Shown here: in pieces, positions 44,716 to 54,211 of the stretch
Layout: each line of letters starts with the position of its first letter
Position numbering within the stretch: position 1 is the first letter of the stretch
From: Limimaricola hongkongensis DSM 17492
GTDB taxonomy: Bacteria; Pseudomonadota; Alphaproteobacteria; Rhodobacterales; Rhodobacteraceae
NCBI RefSeq assembly: GCF_000600975.2
Contig: NZ_KK088650.1
Location: 434,001 to 498,000 of the forward strand
Length of the DNA stretch: 64,000 nt
Direction of reading: 5' to 3'
The notes under the pieces: generated by a model
Database searches by the model: none
The model's input: the letters and a program-made list of their open reading frames with translations, nothing else
Told to the model about the DNA's origin: nothing
Made by a program: the position numbers and the translations under genes

Positions 44716-45660
44716 ATGACCCGCGACCTCCCCACCCCCGCCCAACCGCTTCGCATCGGCACCCGCGGCTCGCCGCTGGCGCTGGCGCAGGCCAACGAGA
44801 CGCGCGCGCTGCTGGCGCGGGCCTGGGACCTGCCCTTCGAGGCCTTCGAGGTGGTGATCATCCGCACCACCGGCGACAAGGTGATCGACCGCCCCCTGAG
44901 CCAGATCGGCGGCAAGGGGCTGTTCACCAAGGAGATCGAGGACGCGCTGCTCGATGGCGGCATCGACATCGCGGTGCATTCGATGAAGGACATGCCGGTG
45001 GCGCAGCCCGAGGGGCTGGTGCTCGACGGCTATCTCGAACGCGAAGACCCGCGCGACGCCTTTGTCAGCCTGCAGCACGGCGCGATCCCCGACCTGCCCG
45101 CGGGCACCACCGTCGGCACGTCGAGCCTGCGCCGCCGCGCGCAGATCCTCGCCCGGCGGCCCGATCTCGAGGTGGTGGAGTTCCGCGGCAACGTGCAGAC
45201 CCGGCTCAAGAAGCTTGAGGACCGGGTGGCCGAGGCGACCTTTCTCGCCATGGCGGGGCTCAACCGGCTTGGCATGATCGGCGAGGTGCCGGCCACCGCC
45301 ATCGGCGAGGACGAGATGCTGCCCGCGATCGCGCAGGGCGCCATCGGCATCGAGCGGCGCGGCGCGGATGCCCGCGTGGCGGCGCTCCTGGAGCCGATCC
45401 ACCACGAGGCGACGGCGCAGCGGCTGGCCTGCGAGCGCGCCTTTCTCGCCGCACTCGACGGGTCGTGCCAGACGCCGATCGCGGGGCTGGCGGAGCTGTC
45501 GGGGGGGCGGCTGCGCTTTCGCGGCGAGATCCTGCGCCCCGACGGCTCGGAGGTGCTGGCCGAGGCGGGCGACTGCGCCATCGCCGATGGCGCGGATCTG
45601 GGCCGCGAGCTGGGCGCTGCGCTGCGCCGCATCGCGGGCCCCGGCTTCTTCACGCTCTGA
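44716..45660 (+). CDS. hemC: Hydroxymethylbilane synthase (porphobilinogen deaminase)
   Basis: A 314-residue enzyme that assembles four porphobilinogens into hydroxymethylbilane. RIGTRGSPLALAQANETR is at the N-terminus, the catalytic Asp region is IDIAVHSMKDMPV, GTSSLRRRAQILARRPDLEV binds the cofactor, and the dipyrromethane-binding Cys is in ALDGSCQTPIAGLA. The start at 44716 agrees with the family opening; the frame is open further upstream. It is divergent from hemE and is followed by a GC hairpin. Confidence 0.97.
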   Translation: MTRDLPTPAQPLRIGTRGSPLALAQANETRALLARAWDLPFEAFEVVIIRTTGDKVIDRPLSQIGGKGLFTKEIEDALLDGGIDIAVHSMKDMPVAQPEGLVLDGYLEREDPRDAFVSLQHGAIPDLPAGTTVGTSSLRRRAQILARRPDLEVVEFRGNVQTRLKKLEDRVAEATFLAMAGLNRLGMIGEVPATAIGEDEMLPAIAQGAIGIERRGADARVAALLEPIHHEATAQRLACERAFLAALDGSCQTPIAGLAELSGGRLRFRGEILRPDGSEVLAEAGDCAIADGADLGRELGAALRRIAGPGFFTL

Positions 45661-45665
45661 GAGGG

Positions 45666-45690
45666 GCCGCGCGCGCAGCACGCGCGCGGC
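45666..45690. terminator. Hairpin between hemC and the P460 cytochrome gene
   Basis: GCCGCGCGCG (45666-45675) pairs perfectly with CGCGCGCGGC (45681-45690) around CAGCA. It separates two convergent genes and could act on either transcript, though no T-run is present. Confidence 0.5.
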
Positions 45691-45696
45691 GCCGGT

Positions 45697-46257
45697 TCAT
45701 TCCATCATCATCATGCCCATGTCGGCATCGGTGGTGAACAGGTAGTTGTCGCCCGCGTTCTGGTGGCAGGCGATGCAGCCCGCATCGGCGTTCTTGCCGA
45801 CCAGGCCGGCCAGCGCCACGCCATTCGGGTTCTGGTCGAGCGAGCCGTCGGGCAGGTACTTGGCGTAGAACCAGTTGCCGGTCTCGTCGTCATAGCCCGC
45901 CTCGCGCATGAACATCACCGTCACCGCGCCCAGATGTTCGCCGGGGCTGCCCAGCACCTGGTCGACCGTGACGCCCTCGGGGCCGTAGTTGCGCTTGACC
46001 ACCAGCGCGCCTTCGTGGCCGTCGATCGTGGCGCTGGAGTAGAAGGTTTCCAGCATCATCCCGTGCGGGTCGGTGCCCGGATAGGGGAATGACATGATCG
46101 CGCCGTCACCGGCGAGATTCTGGTCGACCATCGCCTGCCAGACCTGCTCTGCATAGGCCTGGTCCTCCTCGCCGCCGAACATCGGCGCGTCCTGCGCGAT
46201 CGCCATCCCGGCCAGCCCCAGCGCCGCCGCCATCGTTATTCCAAACTTCATCGCCAT
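45697..46257 (-). CDS. Cytochrome P460 domain protein
   Basis: A 186-residue secreted haem protein from the ATG at 46257 (after GGGAGGTAACG). Residues 1-23 form a signal peptide (MAMKFGITMAAALGLAGMAI). A haem-binding CxxCH is present once, in DAGCIACHQNAGDNYLF near the C-terminus, with TGNWFYAKYLPDGSL and GALVVKRNYGPEG upstream, the pattern of P460-fold cytochromes (which include hydroxylamine-oxidising and NO-scavenging members). The tail is Met-rich (DADMGMMMME). Partner and substrate are unknown. It is convergent with hemC. Confidence 0.83.
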   Translation of the reverse strand: MAMKFGITMAAALGLAGMAIAQDAPMFGGEEDQAYAEQVWQAMVDQNLAGDGAIMSFPYPGTDPHGMMLETFYSSATIDGHEGALVVKRNYGPEGVTVDQVLGSPGEHLGAVTVMFMREAGYDDETGNWFYAKYLPDGSLDQNPNGVALAGLVGKNADAGCIACHQNAGDNYLFTTDADMGMMMME

Positions 46258-46478
46258 CGTTACCTCCCTGATTGTCACGTGCGGTCAGCCTACGCGCGCG
46301 GGCCGGTGACGCGGAATAACGTCGGCTCACGACTGCGCGACAGGATGAAACCTTTGGACACGTCGCGGTGAAAGCCATCGCCGCGAAACCGTGTTAGCAT
46401 CGGCCCATCCGGATGACCCCGCCGCGGCGCATCCGGTCCGGGCGGGGCCGTCCCTTGGCGATCAGGGAGGACGGCATC

Positions 46479-47384
46479 ATGGCCAAGACCGACGGCCACA
46501 TCGACAAGACCATCGGCAACCCGCTCAGCTGGGCGGCGCATGTGATCGATGCGGGCTCGCATCACCTGGGCGAGGGCGCCCGCGAAACCATGGGGCGCGA
46601 CACCGCGCCGATCGTGCTGCGCAAGATCGGTACCCAAGATCTGCGTGCCGCGCTGCGCGCGGGCTACGAGGATTTCAAGGCGTTCCGATCGGACGTGATC
46701 TTTTTGTGCGTGGTCTATCCGCTGGCGGGGCTGGTGCTGATCCGCTTTGCCATGAACGAAACCCTGCTGCCGCTTCTGGTGCCGCTGCTCACCGGCTTTG
46801 CGCTTCTGGGCCCGGTCGCGGCGGTCGGACTCTACGAGATGAGCCGCCGGCGCGAGGCGGGCGGGCATCCCAGCTGGGCCGCGGCCTTCAAGGTGGCCGA
46901 GGCGCCATCGGCCATCGCGATCCTGACGCTGGGGCTGTTGTTCCTCGCGATCTTCGTGGTGTGGATGCTGGCGGCATGGATCATCTACGCGGTGACGCTC
47001 GGCCCCGAGCCGCCGGTGTCGGCGGCCGCCTTCATCAGCGACACGCTGACCACCACGCCGGGCTGGGCGATGATCGTGGTCGGCACGGGCGTGGGCTTCG
47101 TGCTGGCGGCCTCGGTGCTGGTGATCGGGCTGATCTCGTTTCCGCTGCTGCTCGACCGGCATGTCGGCGTGCGCCGCGCGGTGCGGGCCTCGGCCCGGCT
47201 GGCGCGCGAGAACCCGCGCACCGTGGCGATCTGGGGCGCGGTGGTCGCTCTGGGGCTGGGGCTTGGCATGGCGACGCTGCTGATCGGGCTGATCTTCGCG
47301 CTGCCGATCCTCGGCCATGCGACATGGCATCTCTATCGCCGCGCGGTGGAGCCGGCCAAGCCGCAGGACACTCCGCAGGCGTGA
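46479..47384 (+). CDS. DUF2189 domain-containing membrane protein
   Basis: A 301-residue membrane protein from the ATG at 46479 (GGGAGGA upstream). A soluble N-terminal part of about 85 residues leads into the DUF2189 core with about six membrane spans: IFLCVVYPLAGLVLI, LLPLLVPLLTGFALLGPVAA and GLYEMSRRREAGGHPSW, which is a family signature, then IAILTLGLLFLAIFVVWML and later spans near 215-275. Function is unknown. It lies between the P460 and alpha-glucosidase genes and is followed by a hairpin. Confidence 0.85.
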   Translation: MAKTDGHIDKTIGNPLSWAAHVIDAGSHHLGEGARETMGRDTAPIVLRKIGTQDLRAALRAGYEDFKAFRSDVIFLCVVYPLAGLVLIRFAMNETLLPLLVPLLTGFALLGPVAAVGLYEMSRRREAGGHPSWAAAFKVAEAPSAIAILTLGLLFLAIFVVWMLAAWIIYAVTLGPEPPVSAAAFISDTLTTTPGWAMIVVGTGVGFVLAASVLVIGLISFPLLLDRHVGVRRAVRASARLARENPRTVAIWGAVVALGLGLGMATLLIGLIFALPILGHATWHLYRRAVEPAKPQDTPQA

Positions 47385-47389
47385 CGAAC

Positions 47390-47415
47390 GGCGCGGGCGG
47401 AGACACGCCCGCGCC
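47390..47415. terminator. Perfect 10-bp hairpin in a convergent gap
   Basis: GGCGCGGGCG (47390-47399) pairs with CGCCCGCGCC (47406-47415) around a 6-base loop, between the DUF2189 and alpha-glucosidase genes. It could serve both strands. No T-run is present. Confidence 0.5.
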
Positions 47416-47421
47416 CATCTC

Positions 47422-49062
47422 TTACGTTTCCAGGATCGCGACCGCCTCGAAGGGGCGCAGATCGACCCGGCCCGACAGCGCGGCCCGGCCCGGATAATTG
47501 GCGCTGATCGCCCGGCCCGCGATCGCGAGCCCCTCGGGAATGTCGACCGCCACCTCCTCTCCGGTGAAATTGGCCAGCACCGAGATCCGCGCCTCCGCGT
47601 GGCGGCGCGCATAGGCCATGACCTTCGGGTGGTCTTCGAGATAGGGGGTGAAGTCGCCCTCGCGCATCACCGCCAGTTCGCGGCGCAGCCGCGAGAGGTT
47701 CCGGTAATGGGCGATGATCCCGTCCGGGTCGGCGCGGTCGGCGGCGACGTTGATCGTGGCGTGGTTGGGGTTCACCTCGATCCACGGCGCGCCGGTGGTG
47801 AAGCCCGCATGGCGCGTCGCATCCCACTGCATCGGCGTGCGGGCGTTGTCGCGGCTGTTGGAATTGGCCCCGGCGAGAAAATCGCCCGGCGTCACCCCGG
47901 CGGCGGTCTGGATGCGGTGGAAATTCAGCGTCTCGATGTCGCGGAACTGGCTGATATCGGTGAAGGGCATGTTGGTCATGCCGATCTCCTCGCCCTGATA
48001 GATATAGGGCGTGCCCTTCATCATGTGCAGCGCGGTGGCGAGCATCTTGGCCGAGACCACGCGAAACCGCCCGTCATCGCCGTATTTCGACACCGCGCGC
48101 GGCAGGTCGTGATTGCTCCAGAACAGCGAGTTCCAGCCATCCTCGGCCAAGGCGAGCTGCCATTCGGCCAGCACCTTCTTGAGCGCCACGAGATCGAAGG
48201 GCCTGGGCTTCCACTTGCCATGCAGCTCGTCCCAGCCCTGCACGATATGGGCGAACTGGAACACCATCGACAATTCGCCCGCGTCGCGACCCGAATATTT
48301 CAGCGCGCCCTCTGGCGTCGCGCTCCATGCCTCGCCCACGGTGACGACGTCGCGGCCTTTCAGCGTGGCGTCGTGCATCTCGCGCAAAAACGGGTGCAGG
48401 TCCGGCCCGTCGGCGGTGATGCCGGCATCCGGGTCCTTGCCGATCAGGTCGATCACATCCATGCGAAAGCCCGCGACGCCGCGGTCGAGCCACCAGTTCA
48501 TCATGTCGTAGATCGCGTGGCGCAGCTTTGGGTTCTGCCAGTTGAGGTCGGGCTGCTTGCGGTCGAACAGATGCAGGTAATATTGCCCCGCCACCTCGTC
48601 ATAGCTCCAGGCCGGGCCGCCGAAATTCGACTGCAGGTCGTTGGGCGCGCCGCCATCCGGGGCCGGGTCGCGCCAGACGTAAAAGTCGCGATAGGGATCG
48701 TCGCGGCTTTGCCGGGCCTGCCGGAACCATGCGTGTTCGTCCGAGGAATGGTTCACCACGAGATCCATGACGATGCCGATGCCGCGCGCGCGGGCCTCGG
48801 CGATCAGCCGGTCCATGTCGGACAGCGTGCCGAATTCCGGCGCGATGTCGCGGTAATCGGCGATGTCATAGCCATTGTCGGCCATCGGGCTGCGATAGAC
48901 CGGCGACAGCCAGACGAAGCCGACGCCGAGATCGGCGAGGTGGTCGAGCCGGGAGATGATGCCGGGAATGTCGCCGATGCCGTCGCCATCGCTGTCGCAA
49001 AAGCTGCGCGGATAGATCTGGTAGGCGGTGGCGGCGTGCCACCATGGGGAGGTCTGGCTCAT
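47422..49062 (-). CDS. Alpha-glucosidase, glycoside hydrolase family 13
   Basis: A 546-residue cytosolic enzyme of the oligo-1,6-glucosidase/alpha-glucosidase type. The conserved regions are GIGIVMDLVVNHSSDEH (region I), GFRMDVIDLIGK (nucleophile Asp), VVTVGEAWSA (acid/base Glu) and FWSNHDLPRA (transition-state stabilising Asp), with DSDGDGIGDIPGIISRLDHL near the N-terminus. It would release glucose from maltose-type, sucrose-type or trehalose-type substrates. No sugar transporter lies beside it; the sugar-type ABC ATPase at the left edge is 47 kb away. The start follows ATGGGG-like sequence and is plausible by homology. Confidence 0.94.
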   Translation of the reverse strand: MSQTSPWWHAATAYQIYPRSFCDSDGDGIGDIPGIISRLDHLADLGVGFVWLSPVYRSPMADNGYDIADYRDIAPEFGTLSDMDRLIAEARARGIGIVMDLVVNHSSDEHAWFRQARQSRDDPYRDFYVWRDPAPDGGAPNDLQSNFGGPAWSYDEVAGQYYLHLFDRKQPDLNWQNPKLRHAIYDMMNWWLDRGVAGFRMDVIDLIGKDPDAGITADGPDLHPFLREMHDATLKGRDVVTVGEAWSATPEGALKYSGRDAGELSMVFQFAHIVQGWDELHGKWKPRPFDLVALKKVLAEWQLALAEDGWNSLFWSNHDLPRAVSKYGDDGRFRVVSAKMLATALHMMKGTPYIYQGEEIGMTNMPFTDISQFRDIETLNFHRIQTAAGVTPGDFLAGANSNSRDNARTPMQWDATRHAGFTTGAPWIEVNPNHATINVAADRADPDGIIAHYRNLSRLRRELAVMREGDFTPYLEDHPKVMAYARRHAEARISVLANFTGEEVAVDIPEGLAIAGRAISANYPGRAALSGRVDLRPFEAVAILET

Positions 49063-49214
49063 GGGGTCGGTCCTGCGCGGGGTGGGTCGTCTTTAGCCTT
49101 GCGCCGCGCCGCGCTTGGCGCAACCCCGGTGACGGGCCCGGTGACGGGCGATCCGATTGCCGTCCGCCCGCCCGCCCGCTAGCGTGCCGCGCGCAGCCAC
49201 CGGGGAGGGACGTG

Positions 49215-50378
49215 ATGGGCAAGGCAACGACGCAGGCACCGCTGGCCGGGCTCAGGGTGGTGGAGCTGGCGCGTATTCTCGCCGGGCCATGGGCGGGGCA
49301 GGTGCTGGCCGATCTCGGTGCCGAGGTGATCAAGATCGAGGCGCCCGAGGGCGACGACACCCGCCGCTGGGGCCCGCCATGGATCGAGGTCGATGACGAC
49401 CGCTCGGCCGCCTATTTCCACGCCTGCAACCGCGGCAAGAAAAGCGTCACCGCCGATTTCCGCACGCCGCAGGGGCTGGAGCTGGCCCGGTCGCTGATCA
49501 AGGGCGCCGACGTGGTGATCGAGAATTTCAAGGTCGGCGGGCTGGCGAAATACGGGCTCGATTACGACAGCCTGAAAGAGCAGAACCCGGCGCTGGTCTA
49601 TTGCTCGATCACCGGCTTCGGACAGGACGGGCCCTATGCGAACCGTGCAGGCTACGATTTTCTCATCCAGGGCATGTCGGGGATCATGGATCTGACCGGC
49701 GATCCCGAGGGGCAGCCGCAGAAGATCGGCGTGGCCTTCACCGACATCTTCACCGGGCTCTATTCGGTCATCGCGATCCAGGCGGCGCTGGCGGCGCGCG
49801 AGAAAACGGGGCGGGGCCAGCATATCGACATGGCCTTGATGGATTGCGCGACCGGCGTGCTCGCCAACCAGGCGATGAACTTCTTTGCCACCGGCATCGC
49901 ACCGCGCCGGCTTGGCAACGCGCATCCCAACATCGCGCCCTATCAGGTGTTCTCGGCCGCCGATGGCGACCTGATTCTCGCGGTCGGCAATGACGGGCAA
50001 TTCGCCCGCGCCTGCGGCGTGCTCGGGCTCGACGGGCTGGCCGGTGACGCGCGCTTTGCCACCAATGGCGCGCGGGTCGCCAACCGCGCCGCGTTGAGCG
50101 ATGCGATGGCGACCGCCTTCGCCGGGTGGCGCCGCGATGCCGTTCTCGCCGCGCTGGAGGCCGCGACGGTGCCCGCCGGGCCGATCAACCGCGTCGACCA
50201 GGTCTTCGACGACCCGCAGGTGGTGGCGCGCGGCCTGCGCATCGCCCCCGACGGCGTGCCGGGGCTGCGCAGCCCGATGCGGTTTTCCGACAGCCCTCTC
50301 GTGCTTGGCCGCCGGGCGCCGAAGCTGGGCGAGCATGGCGCGCGGGACGGTGAGGATGGCGGGCGCGGGGCGGAGTGA
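49215..50378 (+). CDS. CaiB/BaiF family CoA-transferase
   Basis: A 387-residue class III CoA-transferase. LAGLRVVELARILAGPWAGQ opens the protein, followed by LGAEVIKIEAPEGDDTR and the catalytic Asp in NRAGYDFLIQGMSGIMDLTG; GRGQHIDMALMDCATGVLAN is near the middle. These enzymes move CoA between carboxylic acids (formyl-CoA:oxalate, carnitine and related). The true acid cannot be deduced. The ATG at 49215 follows GGGGAGGGACGTG. It is divergent from the glucosidase and 200 bases upstream of rpsD. Confidence 0.92.
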   Translation: MGKATTQAPLAGLRVVELARILAGPWAGQVLADLGAEVIKIEAPEGDDTRRWGPPWIEVDDDRSAAYFHACNRGKKSVTADFRTPQGLELARSLIKGADVVIENFKVGGLAKYGLDYDSLKEQNPALVYCSITGFGQDGPYANRAGYDFLIQGMSGIMDLTGDPEGQPQKIGVAFTDIFTGLYSVIAIQAALAAREKTGRGQHIDMALMDCATGVLANQAMNFFATGIAPRRLGNAHPNIAPYQVFSAADGDLILAVGNDGQFARACGVLGLDGLAGDARFATNGARVANRAALSDAMATAFAGWRRDAVLAALEAATVPAGPINRVDQVFDDPQVVARGLRIAPDGVPGLRSPMRFSDSPLVLGRRAPKLGEHGARDGEDGGRGAE

Positions 50379-50399
50379 TCCCGCAACGGGGCAGGGCGG

Positions 50400-50427
50400 T
50401 TGACCTCCCCCGCGCAGGCTGTATAAG
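50400..50427 (+). promoter_or_regulatory. Candidate sigma-70 promoter for rpsD
   Basis: TTGACC (50400-50405) and TATAAG (50422-50427) are 16 bases apart, about 150 bases before the rpsD start. This is the best housekeeping promoter-like pair I found in the window. Confidence 0.6.
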
Positions 50428-50474
50428 CCGCCCGTCCCGGGGCCTTGCGCGCCGGGGTTTTCATTGGTGTTGGC

Positions 50475-50561
50475 GGACCCCGCAAGGGGATCCCTGTCGG
50501 GAGGCGGCGCAGGCCGTCCCAGAGGACAACGCCCTTCGAGACATGGCCCCCCGCAAGGGCC
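50475..50561 (+). promoter_or_regulatory. Possible structured 5' leader of rpsD
   Basis: Three short hairpins follow one another before the rpsD ribosome binding site: GGACCCC/GGGG-TCC with a GCAA tetraloop (50475-50493), GTCC/GGAC (50516-50527) and GGCCC/GGGCC closing a loop that contains CCCGCAA (50545-50561). S4 autoregulates its own mRNA in other bacteria through leader structures, so a similar role is possible. No known leader family was recognised. Confidence 0.35.
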
Positions 50562-50579
50562 GAGAGAAGGAGATCAGCC

Positions 50580-51200
50580 GTGACCAAGCGCACCGCTGCC
50601 AAGTACAAGATCGACCGCCGCATGGGCGAGAACATCTGGGGCCGTCCGAAGTCCCCGGTGAACCGCCGCGAATACGGCCCCGGCCAGCACGGCCAGCGCC
50701 GCAAGCAGAAGCTGTCGGATTTCGGCATCCAGCTGCGCGCCAAGCAGAAGCTCAAGGGCTACTATGGCGACCTGACCGAAAAGCAGTTCCGCCGCATCTT
50801 CGGTGAAGCCGAGCGCGTCAAGGGCGACACCGGCGAGAACCTGATCGGCCTGCTCGAGCGCCGCCTCGACGCCGTCGTGTACCGCGCCAAGTTCGTGCCG
50901 ACCGTCTTCGCCGCCCGCCAGTTCGTGAACCACGGCCACGTCACCGTGAACGGCAAGCGCGTGAACATCCCCTCCTACCGCGTCAAGGAAGGCGACGTCA
51001 TCGCCGTTCGCGACAAGTCCAAGCAGCTCGCTTCGGTCCTGGAGGCGATCCAGCTGCCCGAGCGCGACACCCCCGACTACCTCGAGGTCGACACCTCCAA
51101 GCTCACCGCGACCTTCGCGCGCGTGCCCTCGCTGGGCGACGTGCCGTACCCGGTGGTGATGGAGCCCAACCTCGTCGTCGAATTCTACGCCAAGAACTGA
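50580..51200 (+). CDS. rpsD: 30S ribosomal protein S4
   Basis: A 206-residue primary 16S rRNA-binding protein. The start is GTG at 50580 after AAGGAGATCAGCC, giving [20 protein letters not shown]. Family blocks are [40 protein letters not shown] and the S4 RNA-binding domain [20 protein letters not shown] with [19 protein letters not shown]. There is no N-terminal CxxC zinc motif, as usual in Alphaproteobacteria. It is monocistronic with its own promoter and terminator, not in the alpha operon. Confidence 0.98.
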   Translation: MTKRTAAKYKIDRRMGENIWGRPKSPVNRREYGPGQHGQRRKQKLSDFGIQLRAKQKLKGYYGDLTEKQFRRIFGEAERVKGDTGENLIGLLERRLDAVVYRAKFVPTVFAARQFVNHGHVTVNGKRVNIPSYRVKEGDVIAVRDKSKQLASVLEAIQLPERDTPDYLEVDTSKLTATFARVPSLGDVPYPVVMEPNLVVEFYAKN

Positions 51201-51226
51201 TCCGAACAACGGATCGAGGGACGTCC

Positions 51227-51259
51227 GGGCCGCGCGGGAAACCGCGCGGCCCTTTCTTG
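51227..51259 (+). terminator. Rho-independent terminator of rpsD
   Basis: GGGCCGCGCGG (51227-51237) and CCGCGCGGCCC (51242-51252) form an 11-bp perfect stem capped by a GAAA tetraloop and followed by TTTCTTGTT. Confidence 0.92.
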
Positions 51260-51267
51260 TTCCCGGC

Positions 51268-52080
51268 TCAGGCTTCGAGCCGCCCCAGCCGGCGTCTCTG
51301 CGCCCAGTCGCCCAGCGCGGCAAAGCGCGCGGCGGTGCCTTCGGGCAGGTCGAATTGCGGCAGGTCGGCGATCAGGTCCCAGAATCGCCGCTCGGCTTCG
51401 GGGCCCTGCGCCATCGCCTCGCGCGCCATCCGCACCAGCGCCTCGGGCAGCCGCCGCTGCGGCCAGCCATGGCTGTAGTAAAGCGCGAAGGGGGCCGAGT
51501 TCAGCCCCGCCACTACCTCGGCCAGCCGTCCGAAGAGCGGCGTCACGTCGGCCCCCTCGGGCAGGCTGTGCAAAAGCGCGGCAAAGCTGCGGCCCTGCTG
51601 CACTGTCTGCACCGTTGACAGGATGAAGCTCACCGCTAGCGTCAGCACCACCATGCCGTTGACGCCCGCCAGCACCTCCACCGCGTTCCACAAGGTGCCG
51701 CCGGGCCGGGTGATCGCGCCGCCCAGCGTCGAGAGCAGGTGCCCGGCATGGGCGGCGGCGTCCCAGAACCCCGCCTGCGCCGCCGATTGCGTCAGCACCA
51801 CCGCATCGCGCGGCGCCGACAGGAACACATGCGTCCAGCCCAGCGCGGTGCCCAATATCCAGAAACCGGCGACCGTGCACATCACGATCACCCCGCTGAT
51901 CCGGGCCAGCACGCGGGCCGGGCGGTGCCGGGTGATGTGCCGCAGCAGCGCGAAGACGCCGCGCGCGATCCGGTCGGACAGGATCACCCGCGGCGCCGCG
52001 CCGATGGTCGCGAGCAGGAAATCGACCGAAACGACCGCGAGGATCGCGACGCCGGCAACGAGATGCAGCGGCTGTTCCAT
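51268..52080 (-). CDS. Hypothetical multi-span membrane protein
   Basis: About 270 residues. Three to four hydrophobic spans are visible: HLVAGVAILAVVSVDFLLAT near the N-terminus, ISGVIVMCTVAGFWILGTAL, and VNGMVVLTLAVSFILSTVQT. The segment ITRPGGTLWNAVEVLAGVNG before the last span could be a re-entrant or pore-like loop reminiscent of two-span ion channels, but no potassium selectivity motif is seen. A basic cytosolic C-terminal domain of about 100 residues follows. The internal ATG at 52080 was chosen over 52092; both have weak ribosome binding sites. It is divergent from hisC. Function is unknown. Confidence 0.65.
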   Translation of the reverse strand: MEQPLHLVAGVAILAVVSVDFLLATIGAAPRVILSDRIARGVFALLRHITRHRPARVLARISGVIVMCTVAGFWILGTALGWTHVFLSAPRDAVVLTQSAAQAGFWDAAAHAGHLLSTLGGAITRPGGTLWNAVEVLAGVNGMVVLTLAVSFILSTVQTVQQGRSFAALLHSLPEGADVTPLFGRLAEVVAGLNSAPFALYYSHGWPQRRLPEALVRMAREAMAQGPEAERRFWDLIADLPQFDLPEGTAARFAALGDWAQRRRLGRLEA

Positions 52081-52190
52081 TCCGGGACACATAGCGGCGC
52101 CGCGCGTCCGGGCGAGGGGTGCGGCGCGCTTGCCGCTGGAAACCGGGTGCGCCCCCGGCTATGGAGGCCGGGGTCCGAAGGAGCGCAGAC

Positions 52191-53270
52191 ATGAGCATTA
52201 CCCCGCAGCCCGGCATCATGGACATCGCCCTCTATGTGGGCGGGCAGAGCAGGCTGGAGGGTCACGCCGACCCTCTCAAGCTGTCGTCGAACGAAAACCC
52301 CTACGGGCCGAGCCCGCGCGCCATGGCCGCGCTGGAGCGGTCGGCGGCGATGCTGCATCGCTACCCCTCGACCGATCATGCCGAGCTGCGCGCCGCCATC
52401 GCCGAGATCCACGGGCTCGATGCCGAGCGCATCGTCTGCGGCGTCGGCTCCGACGAGGTGCTGCAATTCCTCGCGCAGTGCTATGCCGGGCCCGGCGACG
52501 AGGTGATCCACACCGAGCACGGCTTTGCCATGTACCCGATTCTCGCGCGGGCCGCCGGCGCCACGCCGGTCGAGGTGCGCGAACGCGACCGGGTGGTCGA
52601 CGTGGACGCGATCCTCGCCGCCTGCACCGATCGCACGCGGCTGATCTATCTCACCAATCCGGGCAACCCGACCGGCACGATGATTCCGCTGTCGGAGGTC
52701 GAGCGGCTGGCCGGGGCGATCCCGGATCACGTCATCCTCGTGCTCGACGGCGCCTATGTGGAGTTCACCGAAGGCTATGATGGCGGGGCGTCCCTGGTCG
52801 AGAGCCGCGAGAACGTGGTGATGACGCGCACCTTCTCCAAGATCCACGGTCTTGGCGGGCTGCGCATCGGCTGGGGCTACGGGCCGCGCGCGATCATCGA
52901 CGTGCTCAACCGGGTGCGCCAGCCCTTCAACCTGTCCAACAGCCAGCTTGCGGCCGCCGAGGCCGCGATCCGCGACACCGGGTTCACCGCGCATTGCCAG
53001 AGCGAGAACGCGCGGTTGCGCGTCTGGCTGCGCGACGAGATCCTGGCCTTGGGCATCGGCTGCGACGAAAGTCACGCCAATTACGTGCTGGCGCGCTTTG
53101 CTGACGAGGCCGAGGCCATGGCCTGCGACGCGGCGCTGCGCGAAGCGGGCATTCTCGTGCGGCGGGTGGGGGGCTATGGCTTTCCCGAAGCGCTGCGCAT
53201 CACCGTCGGCGACGAGGCGGGCTGTGCCCGCGTGATCGAGGCCATCAGCCGTTTCAAGGCCGCGGCATGA
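52191..53270 (+). CDS. hisC: Histidinol-phosphate aminotransferase
   Basis: A 359-residue pyridoxal-phosphate enzyme of fold type [17 protein letters not shown] is at the N-terminus, [12 protein letters not shown] and the PLP-binding Lys in [20 protein letters not shown] are diagnostic. It makes L-histidinol phosphate and, in relatives, can also transaminate phenylpyruvate or arogenate precursors. The position directly before tyrC supports such a dual role in aromatic amino acid synthesis. The ATG at 52191 follows AAGGAGCGCAGAC; the stop overlaps tyrC by ATGA. Confidence 0.95.
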   Translation: MSITPQPGIMDIALYVGGQSRLEGHADPLKLSSNENPYGPSPRAMAALERSAAMLHRYPSTDHAELRAAIAEIHGLDAERIVCGVGSDEVLQFLAQCYAGPGDEVIHTEHGFAMYPILARAAGATPVEVRERDRVVDVDAILAACTDRTRLIYLTNPGNPTGTMIPLSEVERLAGAIPDHVILVLDGAYVEFTEGYDGGASLVESRENVVMTRTFSKIHGLGGLRIGWGYGPRAIIDVLNRVRQPFNLSNSQLAAAEAAIRDTGFTAHCQSENARLRVWLRDEILALGIGCDESHANYVLARFADEAEAMACDAALREAGILVRRVGGYGFPEALRITVGDEAGCARVIEAISRFKAAA

Positions 53271-54211
53271 GCGCGCCGGTCTACGATCGCGTCGCGCTGA
53301 TCGGGCTGGGCCTCATCGCCTCGTCGATGGCGCATGCGATGCGGCGCGCCGGTCTCGCGGGCGAGATCACCGGCCATGCCCGCTCCGCCGAGACGCGGCG
53401 GATCGCGGCCGAGATCGGCCTCGTCGACCGGGTCTGCGCCACCGCCGCCGAGGCGGCGGAGGGTGCCGATCTGGTGGTGCTCTGCGTGCCGGTGGGCGCG
53501 ATGGGGGCGGTGGCCGAGGAGATCGCGCCGGTGCTGGCGCCCGGCGCCACGGTGTCGGATGTCGGCTCGGTCAAGAAGGCGGTGATCGAGGCGGTGGCCC
53601 CGCATATCCCCGAGGGCGTGCATTTCATCCCCGCCCATCCGCTGGCGGGGACCGAGCATTCGGGCCCGCGTTCGGGCTTTGCCGAGCTGTTCGACAATCG
53701 CTGGTGCCTGATCGTGCCCGCCACGCCCGGGACCGACGACGCCGCGACGGCGCGTCTGTCGGCGCTGTGGGAGGGCATGGGCGCGCATGTCGACGTGATG
53801 GACGCCGATCACCACGATCTCGTGCTTGCCGTGACCAGCCACACGCCGCATCTCATTGCCTATACGATGGTCGGCGTGGCCGATGATCTGCGCCGCGTGA
53901 CCGACAGCGAGGTGATCAAGTATTCCGCCGCCGGTTTCCGCGATTTCACCCGTATCGCCGCGTCGGACCCGACCATGTGGCGCGACGTGTTCCTCACCAA
54001 CAAGGAGGCGACGCTGGAGATCCTCGGCCGCTTCACCGAGGAACTGTTCGCGTTGCAGCGCGCGATCCGCACCGGCGACGGCGATCACCTGCATGAGTAC
54101 TTCACCCGCACCCGCGCGATCCGCCGCGGCATCATCGAGGCGGGGCAGGACACCGCGGCGCCGGATTTCGGCCGCGGCGCCACCCGGGCCGGGCGCGAGG
54201 GCCGCGGCTAG
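53267..54211 (+). CDS. tyrC: Prephenate/arogenate dehydrogenase
   Basis: A 314-residue TyrA-type dehydrogenase. The Rossmann motif is [40 protein letters not shown] and [20 protein letters not shown] carry the active-site Ser and His, and [20 protein letters not shown] is a C-terminal domain signature. It converts prephenate or arogenate to 4-hydroxyphenylpyruvate or tyrosine. It lacks a fused mutase. The ATG overlaps the hisC stop. Its TAG shares a CTAG with the convergent DUF2125 gene. Confidence 0.95.
   Translation: MSAPVYDRVALIGLGLIASSMAHAMRRAGLAGEITGHARSAETRRIAAEIGLVDRVCATAAEAAEGADLVVLCVPVGAMGAVAEEIAPVLAPGATVSDVGSVKKAVIEAVAPHIPEGVHFIPAHPLAGTEHSGPRSGFAELFDNRWCLIVPATPGTDDAATARLSALWEGMGAHVDVMDADHHDLVLAVTSHTPHLIAYTMVGVADDLRRVTDSEVIKYSAAGFRDFTRIAASDPTMWRDVFLTNKEATLEILGRFTEELFALQRAIRTGDGDHLHEYFTRTRAIRRGIIEAGQDTAAPDFGRGATRAGREGRG

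Noticed and set aside
47422..49062. Possible sugar-utilisation island around the alpha-glucosidase gene
   Set aside because: The neighbours are a DUF2189 membrane protein and a CoA-transferase; no transporter or LacI regulator is adjacent, so no island can be supported.
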